From NCBI RefSeq assembly GCF_900107735.1, contig NZ_FNQV01000003.1, positions 62,001 to 126,000 of the forward strand: 64,000 nucleotides of DNA. Direction: 5' to 3'. Source of the DNA: Bowdeniella nasicola (lineage in GTDB: Bacteria; Actinomycetota; Actinomycetes; Actinomycetales; Actinomycetaceae). Under the pieces are notes generated by a model. It worked only from the letters and a program-made list of their open reading frames with translations, searched no databases and was not told where the DNA came from. This document shows, in pieces, positions 22,067 to 31,066 of this stretch (the first letter of the stretch is position 1; the number at the start of each line of letters is the position of its first letter). Both the position numbers and the translations under genes were made by a program.

Positions 22067-22509
22067 GAGTGCAGTCCCTTCTTCACAGCTTCGACGTTCT
22101 TCTTCATCCCGCCCACGGGATCGGGGCTCGTGACATCTTTTGCATCTTGCAGCTTCTTGTAGCCAATGAAACCGATGATGGCAGCGATGATCACGAGGAT
22201 GAGGCCAATGATCAGTGCCGAGAGCCACAGCGGCACCGCGTTCGCCAGGCCGTGGATCGCCGAGTAGAGCAGGACCGGCACGGCATACAGCGCGATTAGG
22301 ACGCCCGCTGCTGCGAGCATTCCGCCACCGGCACCGAGCTTGGAGACCTTCTCGGTGAGCTGGGTCTGCGCTAGTTTGATCTCGTCTCTCACGAGGGTGG
22401 AAAAGTTCTCGGAAATATCTGCGACGAGCTCCCCGATGGACTTCTTTGCCTCCGGGCGAGGTGCGGCGCTCGATGTACCGACTGCAGGATCTGTTCCCTT
22501 AACACTCAC
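22063..22509 (-). CDS. phage-holin superfamily III / DUF1469-like membrane protein
   Basis: 148 aa. GTG 22509 is chosen over the upstream GTG 22518 because AGGAG lies at ideal distance from it and directly touches the upstream one. A cytosolic helix (ELVADISENFSTLVRDEIKLAQ) is followed by two transmembrane helices, GMLAAAGVLIALYAVPVLLY and one around ALIIGLILVIIAAIIGFIGY, then a charged tail. This is the 'actinobacteriophage holin-like' family of chromosomal envelope proteins. It is not evidence of a prophage. It is first in a two-gene operon with the DUF3618 protein. Confidence 0.8.
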   Translation of the reverse strand: MSVKGTDPAVGTSSAAPRPEAKKSIGELVADISENFSTLVRDEIKLAQTQLTEKVSKLGAGGGMLAAAGVLIALYAVPVLLYSAIHGLANAVPLWLSALIIGLILVIIAAIIGFIGYKKLQDAKDVTSPDPVGGMKKNVEAVKKGLHS

Positions 22510-22633
22510 GTGGGCCACTCCTATGTTCGGGTCGCGAAAGCTGTGCTCTTCCTATCTTTGCCGGTTTGGGCCTCGGATGCACGTTCAATGGTGGGCTGAG
22601 ACCTATCGCCCACTTACCAGGCAGAGTCATCGG

Positions 22634-22651
22634 GTTCACCCAAAGTTTGAT
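22634..22651 (+). promoter_or_regulatory. partial PHO-box-like repeat upstream of the NucH-type gene
   Basis: GTTCACC-CAAA-GTTTGAT. The first unit is a perfect consensus 7-mer. The second, 11 nt later, keeps only GTT. It is 102-119 nt upstream of the chosen GTG. This is the weakest of the five sites in this window. Confidence 0.35.
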
Positions 22652-22752
22652 TCCGTGTGTTTACAATCGGCAAGAGGTTAGCCAATCACGTGTACTCACG
22701 TGAGAACGGCATTTTCCTCTCGTACCAGTCCGATCCTCAGGAGTTACCACCC

Positions 22753-25560
22753 GTGAGACACCACCGAACTGCGCTCGCGTTTGCCGCGGCCGCCTCACTT
22801 GCCCTCCCTGTGGGCTTGGCGACCGTTCCCGCGACTGCAGCCCCCTCTTCTGACCTCATTATTTCTGAGGTGTATGCCCGCGGCGGTTCAACGAATCAGC
22901 CCTACAAGAACAAGTTCATCGAGCTCTACAATGCCAGCGACAGCGCCATTGACCTGTCCGGCAAGTCGGTGCAGTACCGCTCCGCCACCGGGACGAGTGT
23001 TTCCGGAGTGACCGCGCTGTCGGGCGTCATTCAGCCTGGCGGCGTTTTCGTTGTTGGGGCCGGCTCAAATGCCGCCAACGGCGAAGAAACTCCGGTCGAT
23101 CTGCCCGGCACGCTGAATCTGAGTGGCACCAATGGCGTCGTCATTCTTGCCGAAGGCACCGAGCGGGTTAACGTGCCCGCCAAATCCGTGGTCGTCGATG
23201 AGAACATCATTGATCTCGTCGGCTACGGAACTGCCAACGCCTTCGAAACAGCGGCCGCGACCTACACCGGCTCGAATTCCACCCCCGGCGCGATTGCGCG
23301 CACGAATTCGACGGATACCGACGATAACTCCGCTGACTTCACCTTTACCGCCGACGTGACCCCCGGCACCGTGCCGTGGGGCGATCCGGTTGACCCCACC
23401 GATCCGCCGGTTGACCCGACGGACCCGCCGGTCGATCCGACGGACCCGCCGGTCGACCCCGAGGTCCCGGAAGTGAAGATCTCCGAGATTCAGGGCACCG
23501 GTTCGGTGACTCCGCTGGATGGCAAGGTCGTGAAGACCTCTGGTGTGGTGACGGGAACGCACTTCACTGGCGGTTTCAACGGCTTCTACCTCATGGATGA
23601 GAACGCCAAGACCGAGGCTCGCACCGCAGGTGACGCGTCCGATGGCATCTTTGTCTACACCGGTCCCAAGGGCCTGGACGTCACGATCGGCGACCGTGTC
23701 ACGCTGACCGGTACGGCAGGGGAGTACTACGAGCTGACCCAGCTGTCGAACCCAACCCTCGTGGAAAAGACCGCGGGTCAGCCGCTTAATCCGATCCCGT
23801 TCACCTTCACGGACAACGCTGATGTGCGCGAAGCCTACGAGTCGATGCTCGTGGCGCCGCAGGGTGATTACGTGGTGTCGGATAACTACACGGACCTCAC
23901 CAACTATGGTTCGCTGAAGCTCGCCTACGGAACCTCTCCGATCGTCCACCCGGGCGAGCTCTTTAACCCGGTCTCACAAGCAGCCGAGTGGAAGAAGCAG
24001 GATGATCTGAAGAATTCGCTGACGATCACCCTCGATGACGGCAAGTCGACGAACTTCTCGCGCGTCACCGACGAAGCTATCTCCTACATCGAGGTGGGCG
24101 GCGATGCCCGCATCGGCGCCCCGGTTGCGTTCAAGGACTCTGGAGTCCTGCTGGACTACCGCTTCAACGCGTGGAACTACCAGCCGACGCAGCCAGTTGA
24201 CGGCAATGACCGGTCGACTGAACCGGTGACCTTCACCAATACCCGCACCGCAGCTCCGGAAGCCGTGGGCGGTAAGGTCAAGCTGGCCTCGTTCAACGTG
24301 CTGAACTACTTCAACGACCTCGGTGAGGACGAGGCCGGATGCGAGTTCTACAAGGACCGGGAAGGCAACCCGACGACGGCGAACCGCTGCACCGTGCGCG
24401 GCGCCTACTCGGCGGCAGCGTTTGAGCGTCAGCAGGTCAAGATCGTTGCGGCGATCAACAAGCTGGGTGCGGACGTTATCGCGCTGGAAGAGATCGAAGC
24501 GAACTCGGCCGTTGACGCGTCCAAGGATCGCGACGAGGCACTTGCCAACCTGGTGGCCGCGCTGAACGCGGATGCGGGCGCTGGCACGTGGGCATTCGTT
24601 CCTTCCCCGGCCACCGTGCCGGCAGGCGACGACGTCATTCGCACGGCCTACATCTACAAGCCGGCCGCAGTAAAGCCGGTGGGAGAGTCCAGGATTCTTG
24701 ATGACGGAGCGTTCCACAACGCCCGCAAGCCCCTTGCCCAGAACTGGCAGATCCTCGGCGTGGAGGCCGGCGAAAACGACACCGTGCAGGACTCCTTCAC
24801 GACGGTCGTCAACCACTTCAAGTCCAAGGGCTCGGGCGTCGATGATGGCACCAACCAGGGCAACGCCAACCCGGACCGTATCGCTCAAGCCAAGGCGCTA
24901 GCGGCCTGGATGGCGAGCGAAGAACTCCCGGTCTTCCTGCTGGGTGACTTCAACGCTTACACCAAGGAAGACCCGATGCAGGTCCTCTACGGTGCCGGTT
25001 ACACCGATCTCGGTGATCACTTCGACCTTTCCAAGACCTACCTCTTCGGTGGTCAGGTTGGCTCTCTCGACCACGTCCTCGCCGATAAGTCAGCGCTGGA
25101 GATGGTCACCGGAGCCACCGTCTGGAACATCAACTCGGTCGAGTCGATCCTGCTCGAGTACTCGCGCCACAACGCGAACATCAAGGATCTGTACGCACCC
25201 GACCAGTACCGTTCGTCGGACCACGACCCGGTGATCGTTGGCATCAACCCGATTGTCATTAAGGGAGAGGATCCCGATCCGGAGCCCACGCCTGGCCCGA
25301 CGGAGCCGACGCCCGGTCCCACGGACCCGACGCCCGGTCCCACGGACCCGACGCCTGGCCCGACCGAGCCGACCGCGCAGCCAACCGATCCGGGCGACAA
25401 GCCCACGATTGAGCCTCCGGATGCGGGTAAGCCGGGAGAACCGGGCCTACCTGGTAAGCCGGGGCTGCCGATCACGGGCGCCGAGATCGTTGGAATCGCG
25501 CTGCTCGCACTGGTCCTCATCGGTGCCGGCATCGTACTCATCCGCCGTCGCACCCGCTAA
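22753..25560 (+). CDS. LPXTG-anchored ExeM/NucH-family extracellular endonuclease
   Basis: 935 aa from GTG 22753, preceded by CAGGAG; this start gives a clean signal peptide ending PATAA (residue 30). Next is a lamin-tail domain (about 34-200), a PVDPTDPP repeat linker (about 212-238) and an OB-like ExeM domain (240-490). The endonuclease/exonuclease/phosphatase domain runs about 508-828, with FNVLNYF, EEIE, GDFNAYTKEDP and SDHDPVIVGI holding the metal and catalytic residues. A PTPGPTDP repeat spacer leads to LPITG (905-909), a hydrophobic segment and RRRTR. It should degrade extracellular DNA at the cell surface. In Corynebacterium glutamicum nucH belongs to the phosphate-starvation regulon, which fits the neighbours here. 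Confidence 0.92.
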   Translation: MRHHRTALAFAAAASLALPVGLATVPATAAPSSDLIISEVYARGGSTNQPYKNKFIELYNASDSAIDLSGKSVQYRSATGTSVSGVTALSGVIQPGGVFVVGAGSNAANGEETPVDLPGTLNLSGTNGVVILAEGTERVNVPAKSVVVDENIIDLVGYGTANAFETAAATYTGSNSTPGAIARTNSTDTDDNSADFTFTADVTPGTVPWGDPVDPTDPPVDPTDPPVDPTDPPVDPEVPEVKISEIQGTGSVTPLDGKVVKTSGVVTGTHFTGGFNGFYLMDENAKTEARTAGDASDGIFVYTGPKGLDVTIGDRVTLTGTAGEYYELTQLSNPTLVEKTAGQPLNPIPFTFTDNADVREAYESMLVAPQGDYVVSDNYTDLTNYGSLKLAYGTSPIVHPGELFNPVSQAAEWKKQDDLKNSLTITLDDGKSTNFSRVTDEAISYIEVGGDARIGAPVAFKDSGVLLDYRFNAWNYQPTQPVDGNDRSTEPVTFTNTRTAAPEAVGGKVKLASFNVLNYFNDLGEDEAGCEFYKDREGNPTTANRCTVRGAYSAAAFERQQVKIVAAINKLGADVIALEEIEANSAVDASKDRDEALANLVAALNADAGAGTWAFVPSPATVPAGDDVIRTAYIYKPAAVKPVGESRILDDGAFHNARKPLAQNWQILGVEAGENDTVQDSFTTVVNHFKSKGSGVDDGTNQGNANPDRIAQAKALAAWMASEELPVFLLGDFNAYTKEDPMQVLYGAGYTDLGDHFDLSKTYLFGGQVGSLDHVLADKSALEMVTGATVWNINSVESILLEYSRHNANIKDLYAPDQYRSSDHDPVIVGINPIVIKGEDPDPEPTPGPTEPTPGPTDPTPGPTDPTPGPTEPTAQPTDPGDKPTIEPPDAGKPGEPGLPGKPGLPITGAEIVGIALLALVLIGAGIVLIRRRTR
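23388..23460 (+). repeat. coding tandem repeat PVDPTDP in the nuclease
   Basis: Imperfect 21-nt units (CCGGTTGACCCGACGGACCCG-like) encode PVDPTDP three times, then PVDPEVP. The repeat separates the lamin-tail domain from the OB-like domain and is probably a flexible linker. Confidence 0.8.
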
Positions 25561-25585
25561 GGACGCGGCGTAGGAGAAACGAGAA

Positions 25586-25618
25586 GAGGCGGCCACGGAT
25601 TGATTCCGTGGCCGCCTC
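25586..25618 (+). terminator. rho-independent terminator of the nuclease gene
   Basis: GAGGCGGCCACGGA pairs perfectly with TCCGTGGCCGCCTC over a 5-nt loop, followed by CTTTCC. Confidence 0.85.
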
Positions 25619-25802
25619 CTTTCCATTCCAAGCGCGTTTTCATGTCCCCGAGCGTAAGAAGACCTCCGTCCCACCCATTTTTGCGGTTGCTAGGGGAGGA
25701 ATGGAGAGAACGGGAAAAGGCGATTGCACCGATGTCTCCATAACCTCACCGATCGCTCAGCTTGCGAGTTGCGAGGCCACGTCGGAAAGGACTCCATCAG
25801 CT

Positions 25803-26411
25803 ATGAGTACGAAAAGCGCTAGTTCCGAACCTCTGCTGACTGCGGCCCAGAGCGGTGATGTGGCGAGCGTCGCGGACCTTATCTCGAGCGGAGCAGATCT
25901 AGAGGTGCGAGATTCAGCTGGGCGCACGCCGCTGCTCCTTGCTGCCGCCAACGATCACGTTGACGTCGCCAAGCAGCTCATCGCCGCGGGAGCTGATCCG
26001 AACGCCGTCGATGATCAACGCGATACACCCTGGCTCGTGACGGGCGTGACCGGCTCGGTCGAAATGGTCGAGGTGCTCGCCGCGGCCGGGGCCGATCTCT
26101 CGCTGACGAACCGCTATGGGGGAGTCTCGGTGATTCCCGCGAGCGAGCGCGGGCACCTCGACTACGTTCGCTGGGTCCTTGCCAACACCGAGATCGACGT
26201 TAACCACGTGAACAATCTCGGGTGGACGGCGCTACTGGAAGCCGTGATCCTGGGCGACGGTAGCGACACCTATCTCGAGGTGGTCCGAGCGCTGCTGGCG
26301 GGCGGCGCTGATCCAGCACTGGCCGACGGCGACGGCGTCACGCCGCTGCAGCACGCGTCATCGCGCGGGTATGAGGAGATCGCCGCGGCGCTGAAGGCGG
26401 CTGGGCAGTAA
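25803..26411 (+). CDS. ankyrin-repeat protein
   Basis: 202 aa, made almost entirely of ankyrin units recognisable by GRTPLLLAA, AKQLIAAGADPNAVDD, EVLAAAGADLS, GWTALLEAVILG and ALLAGGADPALADGDG. Ankyrin stacks mediate protein binding; no catalytic domain is attached and no signal peptide is seen, so it is probably cytosolic. ATG 25803 is preferred: upstream codons in frame show no family similarity and AAAGGA lies about 11 nt before it. The partner is unknown. A terminator and three tRNA genes follow. Confidence 0.82.
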   Translation: MSTKSASSEPLLTAAQSGDVASVADLISSGADLEVRDSAGRTPLLLAAANDHVDVAKQLIAAGADPNAVDDQRDTPWLVTGVTGSVEMVEVLAAAGADLSLTNRYGGVSVIPASERGHLDYVRWVLANTEIDVNHVNNLGWTALLEAVILGDGSDTYLEVVRALLAGGADPALADGDGVTPLQHASSRGYEEIAAALKAAGQ

Positions 26412-26434
26412 GCCGGCGCCAATAGGCAAAGCGA

Positions 26435-26460
26435 AACGCCCCTGGAAAGCCAGGGGCGTT
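26435..26460. terminator. terminator between the ankyrin gene and the tRNA cluster
   Basis: AACGCCCCTGG, loop AAAG, CCAGGGGCGTT: an 11-bp perfect stem able to serve both convergent transcripts. Confidence 0.8.
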
Positions 26461-26465
26461 AGGCG

Positions 26466-26538
26466 TGGCTCCGACCGGCGTCGATCCGGTGACCTTCCGA
26501 TTTTCAGTCGGACGCTCTACCAACTGAGCTACAGAGCC
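26466..26538 (-). tRNA. tRNA-Phe (GAA)
   Basis: Minus-strand cloverleaf with acceptor GGCTCTG/CGGAGCC (one G-U pair), D-arm GCTCAGTTGGTAGAGC, anticodon loop CTGAAAA (anticodon GAA) and T-loop. The discriminator base is A and CCA is not encoded. It is the last of three closely spaced tRNA genes on this strand. Confidence 0.93.
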
Positions 26539-26582
26539 CGTGAACACAATCACCCGGTGCGTGACCGGGTGAATCGTGATCG

Positions 26583-26656
26583 CGACCCCGACGGGACTTG
26601 AACCCGCGACCTCCGCCGTGACAGGGCGGCGCGCTAACCAACTGCGCTACGGGGCC
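26583..26656 (-). tRNA. tRNA-Asp (GTC)
   Basis: Acceptor GGCCCCG/CGGGGTC, anticodon stem CCGCC/GGCGG closing loop CTGTCAC (anticodon GTC), T-arm GCGGGTTCAAGTCCCGT. The discriminator is G, as expected for tRNA-Asp. CCA is not encoded. Confidence 0.93.
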
Positions 26657-26683
26657 TCATGGTGGTGAGACCTATAGTACTCG

Positions 26684-26756
26684 TACCCCCAACGGGATTC
26701 GAACCCGTGTTACCGCCGTGAAAGGGCGGCGTCCTAGGCCACTAGACGATGGGGGC
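26684..26756 (-). tRNA. tRNA-Glu (TTC)
   Basis: Acceptor GCCCCCA/TGGGGGT, anticodon stem CCGCC/GGCGG closing loop CTTTCAC (anticodon TTC), T-arm ACGGGTTCGAATCCCGT. CCA is not encoded. It is first in the Glu-Asp-Phe cluster, a common actinobacterial arrangement. Confidence 0.92.
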
Positions 26757-26918
26757 CAGTTCGGGTCCGACGCTCGCTAGCGGGCTCCGAGACCTCGATT
26801 AGCATACGCGGAAACTGCCGGTGAATGCAAAATCGGTAGGGGGGTGTTTCCCCTCACACCTCGCGTGCGGCGCGATAGCCTGGCAGCCAGGTACACCCCG
26901 CAGGCGACAAGGAGAGCG

Positions 26919-27284
26919 ATGGCCATCGAGGACGATCTCACCGACGAGGAGTTTGAGGCGCTCGTCGAGGACGGGTTGCAGCTCATCCCGGGCGAACTGC
27001 TCGATCTGCTCGACAACGTCGCCATCATCGTCGAGGATCACCCGCCCGCCGATCTGCCGCCCGACACCCTCGGGCTCTATGAGGGAGTGCCGCTGACCGA
27101 ACGCGATGACGGCTGGGCCGCCGGCGCGCTGCCCGATCGCATCTTCATCTATCAGCGGCCCCTGCTCGCCATGTGTGATTCGCGCGCGGAGCTCGTCGAC
27201 GAGGTGGCGATCACGGTCATCCACGAGATCGCGCATCATTTCGGGATCGACGACGAGGCGCTGGCCGCACTGGGGTGGGACTAG
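26919..27284 (+). CDS. small zinc-type metallopeptidase-family protein (HExxH)
   Basis: 121 aa from ATG 26919, preceded by AAGGAGAG. Near the C-terminus VIHEIAHHFGID carries the HExxH zinc motif (H102, E103, H106) followed by HFGI-D, as in the short actinobacterial 'metallopeptidase family' (DUF1025-like minizincins). The N-terminus is acidic and helical. Substrate unknown. It is followed after 23 nt by the mechanosensitive channel gene, and the two are probably cotranscribed. Confidence 0.82.
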   Translation: MAIEDDLTDEEFEALVEDGLQLIPGELLDLLDNVAIIVEDHPPADLPPDTLGLYEGVPLTERDDGWAAGALPDRIFIYQRPLLAMCDSRAELVDEVAITVIHEIAHHFGIDDEALAALGWD

Positions 27285-27307
27285 CGCGGGCGGCTAGCCT
27301 TAGAGGC

Positions 27308-28867
27308 ATGGTTGTGTTCGAAACTCCGACGCCGACGGAAGAAGCGACCGAGGCCGCGATCGATATTTTGACGCTCCTCGGTTTCGCCGGGATCGGCGCC
27401 GCTGCGGCGGTGCTCGTCGCGATCCTCGTAGGGGTCATCGTCCGCGTCGTAGCTAAACGCCGGCCGGGGCTTTCCGCGCTGTCCAAGCACGCGCGCCGCC
27501 CCTTCCAGGCGGCACTGCTCGTCATCGGCATCTGGTTTGGTGTTCTCATCCCGACGACGGGCTCCGCCGGCAAAGTCTGGCGCCTGCTGTTCAACCACGT
27601 CTGCATTCTGCTGCTGATCGCCGCCCTCGCGTGGCTGCTGATCTCGGTGATCGCCGCGATCGAAGACATGGTCGTGAGCCACCAGGCACGTTCCTCCTCC
27701 CCGCGCCACACCGCGCGCGTCAAGACGCAAATGCAGGTGCTGCGGCGGGTGGGTTCCGCCGTCATCGTCATCTGTGCGCTCGCGGGCGCGCTGCTGACCT
27801 TCGATGGGGCGCGCGCGATCGGGGCCTCGCTGTTCGCCTCCGCCGGCATCATCTCCGTCGTCGCCGGTCTTGCCGCCCAGTCGAGCCTCACGAACGTTTT
27901 CGCTGGCATGCAGATCGCGTTCTCCGACGCCATCCGCGTCGATGACCTCGTCTCGATCAACGGCCAGCTCGCCACGATCGAGGAGATCACGCTCACCTAC
28001 GTCGTCGCGCGCACCTGGGATGACCGCCGGCTCATCCTGCCCTCGACGCGCTTTACGACCGAGCCGTTTGAAAACTGGACGCGGCTCGAACCTAAACTGC
28101 TCGGCACGGTCGAGCTCGACGTCGACTGGCTCGTGCCCGTGGAGGCGCTGCGCGCCGAACTCATGCGGATCGTCAGCGAGTCCGACCTGTGGGACGGCCG
28201 CTCCTGCGGCCTGCAGGTCACCGACGCCACCGAGGCGCGCATCCGGCTGCGGGCCGTCGTCTCGGCCGACAGCTCCGGCGCGCTGTGGGACCTGCGCTGC
28301 ACCGTGCGCGAGCAGCTCGTGCACTGGCTCGTTGCCGAAGCCCCCTACTCCCTGCCGCGCACACGCATCGAGCCCGAGCCCTACCAGGCCCCGAGCTTTG
28401 AGGAACGCGAGAAGTTCAACGAGCAGATGCGCAAAGCCTGGGAGGCGGAGGAAAAGAAGCGCGAGCGCGACAAGGACGACACCCTGGAGCTGCTCGATTT
28501 CGCCGTCAAGACCGAGGACGAGCACAAGCGCAAGCTGCGCCAGGAGGCGGCTCGGCGGGCCCGGCGCCGCGCCGAAAAGGCGGACCGGCGAGCCGCCAAG
28601 CTCGACCTGCGCAAGCTCGGGCCGACGGCCTGGCGCGAGCCCGTGCCCAGTGCGGATGCGACGCGCGTGTTAACAGAGGACGATGTGAAGTCCCTGCACG
28701 ATGCGCTCGGCGAGGCTCAACCCACGACGGCCAACGACCGGTTGTATTCCGGTTCGAAGGACGCCGAGGAGCGCGCCGAGCGCATGAAGGGCCCCTCCAA
28801 GGAGGAGATGGCCGAGCGGGAAGAGACGGCAGAGCGCCGTCGTAAGGAAGGACACGAGCATGACTGA
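27308..28867 (+). CDS. MscS-family mechanosensitive channel
   Basis: 519 aa. Four hydrophobic helices (about residues 17-200) end in the pore-lining segment around ASLFASAGIISVVAGLAAQ. The MscS beta domain follows (SLTNVFAGMQIAFSDAIRVD, then LILPSTRFTTEPFENWTR). The last 150 residues are a highly charged Arg/Lys/Glu coiled coil with repeated RR and KRK runs, longer than in E. coli MscS. It should open under membrane tension to release solutes. ATG 27308 has GAGG upstream. Its end overlaps msrB by 8 nt, and four further genes continue in the same direction. Confidence 0.88.
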   Translation: MVVFETPTPTEEATEAAIDILTLLGFAGIGAAAAVLVAILVGVIVRVVAKRRPGLSALSKHARRPFQAALLVIGIWFGVLIPTTGSAGKVWRLLFNHVCILLLIAALAWLLISVIAAIEDMVVSHQARSSSPRHTARVKTQMQVLRRVGSAVIVICALAGALLTFDGARAIGASLFASAGIISVVAGLAAQSSLTNVFAGMQIAFSDAIRVDDLVSINGQLATIEEITLTYVVARTWDDRRLILPSTRFTTEPFENWTRLEPKLLGTVELDVDWLVPVEALRAELMRIVSESDLWDGRSCGLQVTDATEARIRLRAVVSADSSGALWDLRCTVREQLVHWLVAEAPYSLPRTRIEPEPYQAPSFEEREKFNEQMRKAWEAEEKKRERDKDDTLELLDFAVKTEDEHKRKLRQEAARRARRRAEKADRRAAKLDLRKLGPTAWREPVPSADATRVLTEDDVKSLHDALGEAQPTTANDRLYSGSKDAEERAERMKGPSKEEMAEREETAERRRKEGHEHD

Positions 28868-29258
28868 TCCCGTCAACAAGACCGATGAGCAGTGGCGCCA
28901 GGAGCTGAGCGACCTGGAATACCACGTCCTGCGCGAGGCCGGCACCGAGCGGCCCGGCACCGGCGAGCTGCTGCACGAAAAGCGCGAGGGCATCTACTCC
29001 TGCCGCGCGTGCGGCGCCGAGCTCTTCCGCTCCGATACGAAGTTCGACGCGCACTGCGGCTGGCCCTCCTTCTACGATCCGATCAACTCCGCGGCCGTCA
29101 CGACGCGCGAGGACCGCTCCCACGGCATGGTCCGCACCGAGGTCACTTGCGCGCGCTGCGGCTCCCACCTCGGCCACGTCTTTCCCGACGCGCCGCACAC
29201 CCCCACCGGCGAGCGCTACTGCATGAACTCGGTCTCGCTGAGCTTCGAGGCGGAATAA
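28860..29258 (+). CDS. msrB: peptide-methionine (R)-S-oxide reductase
   Basis: 132 aa, a free-standing MsrB. Two CxxC pairs (C48/C51 in CRACG and C97/C100 in CARCG) form the structural zinc site. The catalytic Cys is C121 in GERYCMNS, and HCGWPSF carries another conserved Cys (C66) that may resolve. It reduces methionine-R-sulfoxide in damaged proteins, normally with thioredoxin. No msrA is nearby. The ATG lies inside the end of the channel gene, and the stop directly abuts the next GTG. Confidence 0.95.
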   Translation: MTDPVNKTDEQWRQELSDLEYHVLREAGTERPGTGELLHEKREGIYSCRACGAELFRSDTKFDAHCGWPSFYDPINSAAVTTREDRSHGMVRTEVTCARCGSHLGHVFPDAPHTPTGERYCMNSVSLSFEAE

Positions 29259-30065
29259 GTGCGGATCGCGACGTGGAACATCCAGGCCGGGCGCGGCGCT
29301 CGCGGCAGCATCTATGCCGGCGGCGACGTCACGGGCGATAGCCTGGTGCGCCTAGCTGAGACGATCGCCGAACACGAGATCGACGTCATCGCGCTGCAGG
29401 AGGTTGATCGCTTCCAGGAGCGCACCTCGCGCCTGGACCAGACCGCGATCATCGCCGAGGCGCTCGGCGCGGCCGACGCGCGCTTTGTGCCGCACTACAT
29501 CGGCCAGGCGGGCTCGCTGCGCCTGCCGCCGCCGCGGCTATTTTCGGGTACGCCCGGCTTCGGCGTCGCGATCATCTCGCGCCTGCCGGTCGTTTCTTGG
29601 CATGCCCGGCGCTTCCCGCTGCGGCTGCCCAAGATCCAGTTCTCCTCCGTCGGCGAGCACCTGTGGAACCGGCTGCGCATCTACGACACGACGCGCTCGC
29701 TGCTCGCCGCCACGATCCGCGAGGGCGACGCGCTCGTCTCGCTCGCCAACCTGCACGCCCCCGCGGCCGCCGATGTCGCGCGCGCCCAGCAGATCCAGGC
29801 CGCGCACTCGCTGCGCTTCCTGCCCGGCACGCGCATCCTCGCGGGCGACTTCAACGTCGGCCCATCCGACGTCGCCGCCACCCTGCCGGGCACCAACCTC
29901 GTGACCGCGCCAACGTTCCCCAATCCGAACGCCGCGAGCCAGATCGATCACCTCATCGCCGACACGCCCGTGACCTGCGGCGGCGCCCACGTGTGTCAGA
30001 TGCCGTTTTCCGATCACTGCCTCGCGTGGGCCGATATCGCCCCGAGCCAGGCAGCCGGGCAGTGA
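29259..30065 (+). CDS. endonuclease/exonuclease/phosphatase-family protein
   Basis: 268 aa from GTG 29259, immediately after the msrB stop. The EEP fold is marked by the start ATWNIQAGRG, LQEVDRFQERT, AGDFNVGPSD, a QIDHLIAD strand and FSDHCLAWADI, which supply metal ligands and the catalytic Asp-His. There is no signal peptide. It could be a phosphodiesterase, sphingomyelinase-like or DNA-repair enzyme; the sequence does not decide. Its end overlaps the next gene by 4 nt (GTGA). Confidence 0.82.
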   Translation: MRIATWNIQAGRGARGSIYAGGDVTGDSLVRLAETIAEHEIDVIALQEVDRFQERTSRLDQTAIIAEALGAADARFVPHYIGQAGSLRLPPPRLFSGTPGFGVAIISRLPVVSWHARRFPLRLPKIQFSSVGEHLWNRLRIYDTTRSLLAATIREGDALVSLANLHAPAAADVARAQQIQAAHSLRFLPGTRILAGDFNVGPSDVAATLPGTNLVTAPTFPNPNAASQIDHLIADTPVTCGGAHVCQMPFSDHCLAWADIAPSQAAGQ

Positions 30066-30967
30066 AGCGCGCGCGGGCTGCCGGCGCATCGGGGGCGCTC
30101 GCACCCGCGCTCTTCATCGCCCAGGGCTTCACCCAGTACATCGGCGCTTCGCTCGCCGTTGTCCTGTTCGCCCTCATGCCCGCCACGACGGTCGCGTGGT
30201 GGCGCCTCGCCGTCGCCGCCGTCGTCCTACTTGCCTGGCGCCGCCCGTTCGGCGCGCGCGTGAGATGGTCCCGACGCGATATCGGCCATGCCGCCCTGTT
30301 TGGATTCTTCCTCGCGACGATGAATATCCTGTTCTACCTCGCGATCGCCCGAATCCCGATGGGCCCCGCCGTCGCCCTCGAGTTCACCGGTCCCGTCCTC
30401 GTCGCGGCGCTCGCGGGCCGCGGCTGGCGGGATCGAACCGCCATCGCCCTGGCCGCGCTCGGGGTTCTGGCGATCGGCGGGCTCGGGCTGGACCGCAGCG
30501 AGCCGGGTGTCATCGGCGGCATCCTGTTCGCGCTCGCCGCCGGGGTGGCCTGGGCGCTGTACATCGTCATCGGGCGCTCGCTCGCGACCTCGCGGCAGGC
30601 CGCGGCCCCCAATGGGCCAACGGGCATCGATTCGCTCGCCCTGGCCATGGCCGTCGGCGCGCTGATCTATCTACCGATGGCCGCCACGACGATGTCGCCT
30701 GCACTTGCGAGCTGGCAGAGCTTCCTTGCCGTCGTCGGGGTCGCGATCCTGTCCTCCGTCTTTCCCTACGCCATCGATCAGGTCAACTTCGGGCGGCTGT
30801 CGGCCTCCGCCTTTGCCATCCTCACGGCCCTGTTGCCGGCTACCTCGGTCATCGTCGGGGCCATCATGCTGTCCCAGATCCCGAACGTCTTTGAACTGAT
30901 TGGTCTCTTTTTTATCTCAATTGCCGTCGCACTTACCGGCAAACGCCGCGAAAACTCGGCATCCTAG
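30062..30967 (+). CDS. EamA/RhtA-like DMT-family transporter
   Basis: 301 aa from GTG 30062, with about ten hydrophobic helices in two EamA halves. ALFIAQGFTQYIGASLAV opens the first half and GGILFALAAGVAWALYIVIG the second. FPYAIDQVNFGRLSASAFAI resembles the RhtA/threonine-homoserine exporter branch. It probably exports amino acids or related small metabolites. It is the last gene of a run from the MscS gene onward, each overlapping or touching the next. No terminator is obvious after it. Confidence 0.85.
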   Translation: MKRARAAGASGALAPALFIAQGFTQYIGASLAVVLFALMPATTVAWWRLAVAAVVLLAWRRPFGARVRWSRRDIGHAALFGFFLATMNILFYLAIARIPMGPAVALEFTGPVLVAALAGRGWRDRTAIALAALGVLAIGGLGLDRSEPGVIGGILFALAAGVAWALYIVIGRSLATSRQAAAPNGPTGIDSLALAMAVGALIYLPMAATTMSPALASWQSFLAVVGVAILSSVFPYAIDQVNFGRLSASAFAILTALLPATSVIVGAIMLSQIPNVFELIGLFFISIAVALTGKRRENSAS

Positions 30968-31012
30968 CCGTTGGAAGTGATCTGTTTAACTCCATAGCGC
31001 GTGCAAAGCTGA

Positions 31013-31032
31013 ACAACCTGTGCAACGGTTGT
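31013..31032. promoter_or_regulatory. inverted repeat upstream of the GlsB-like gene
   Basis: ACAACC-N8-GGTTGT lies 35-54 nt before the ATG of the small stress membrane protein, where an operator would sit. The regulator is unknown. Confidence 0.35.
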
Positions 31033-31066
31033 AGTGTCAACAAACCCTCAGTTAGGAGAATCCATC

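Noticed and set aside
22063-22509. Holin-like protein as a sign of prophage
   Set aside because: This family is chromosomal in many Actinobacteria and no phage genes surround it.
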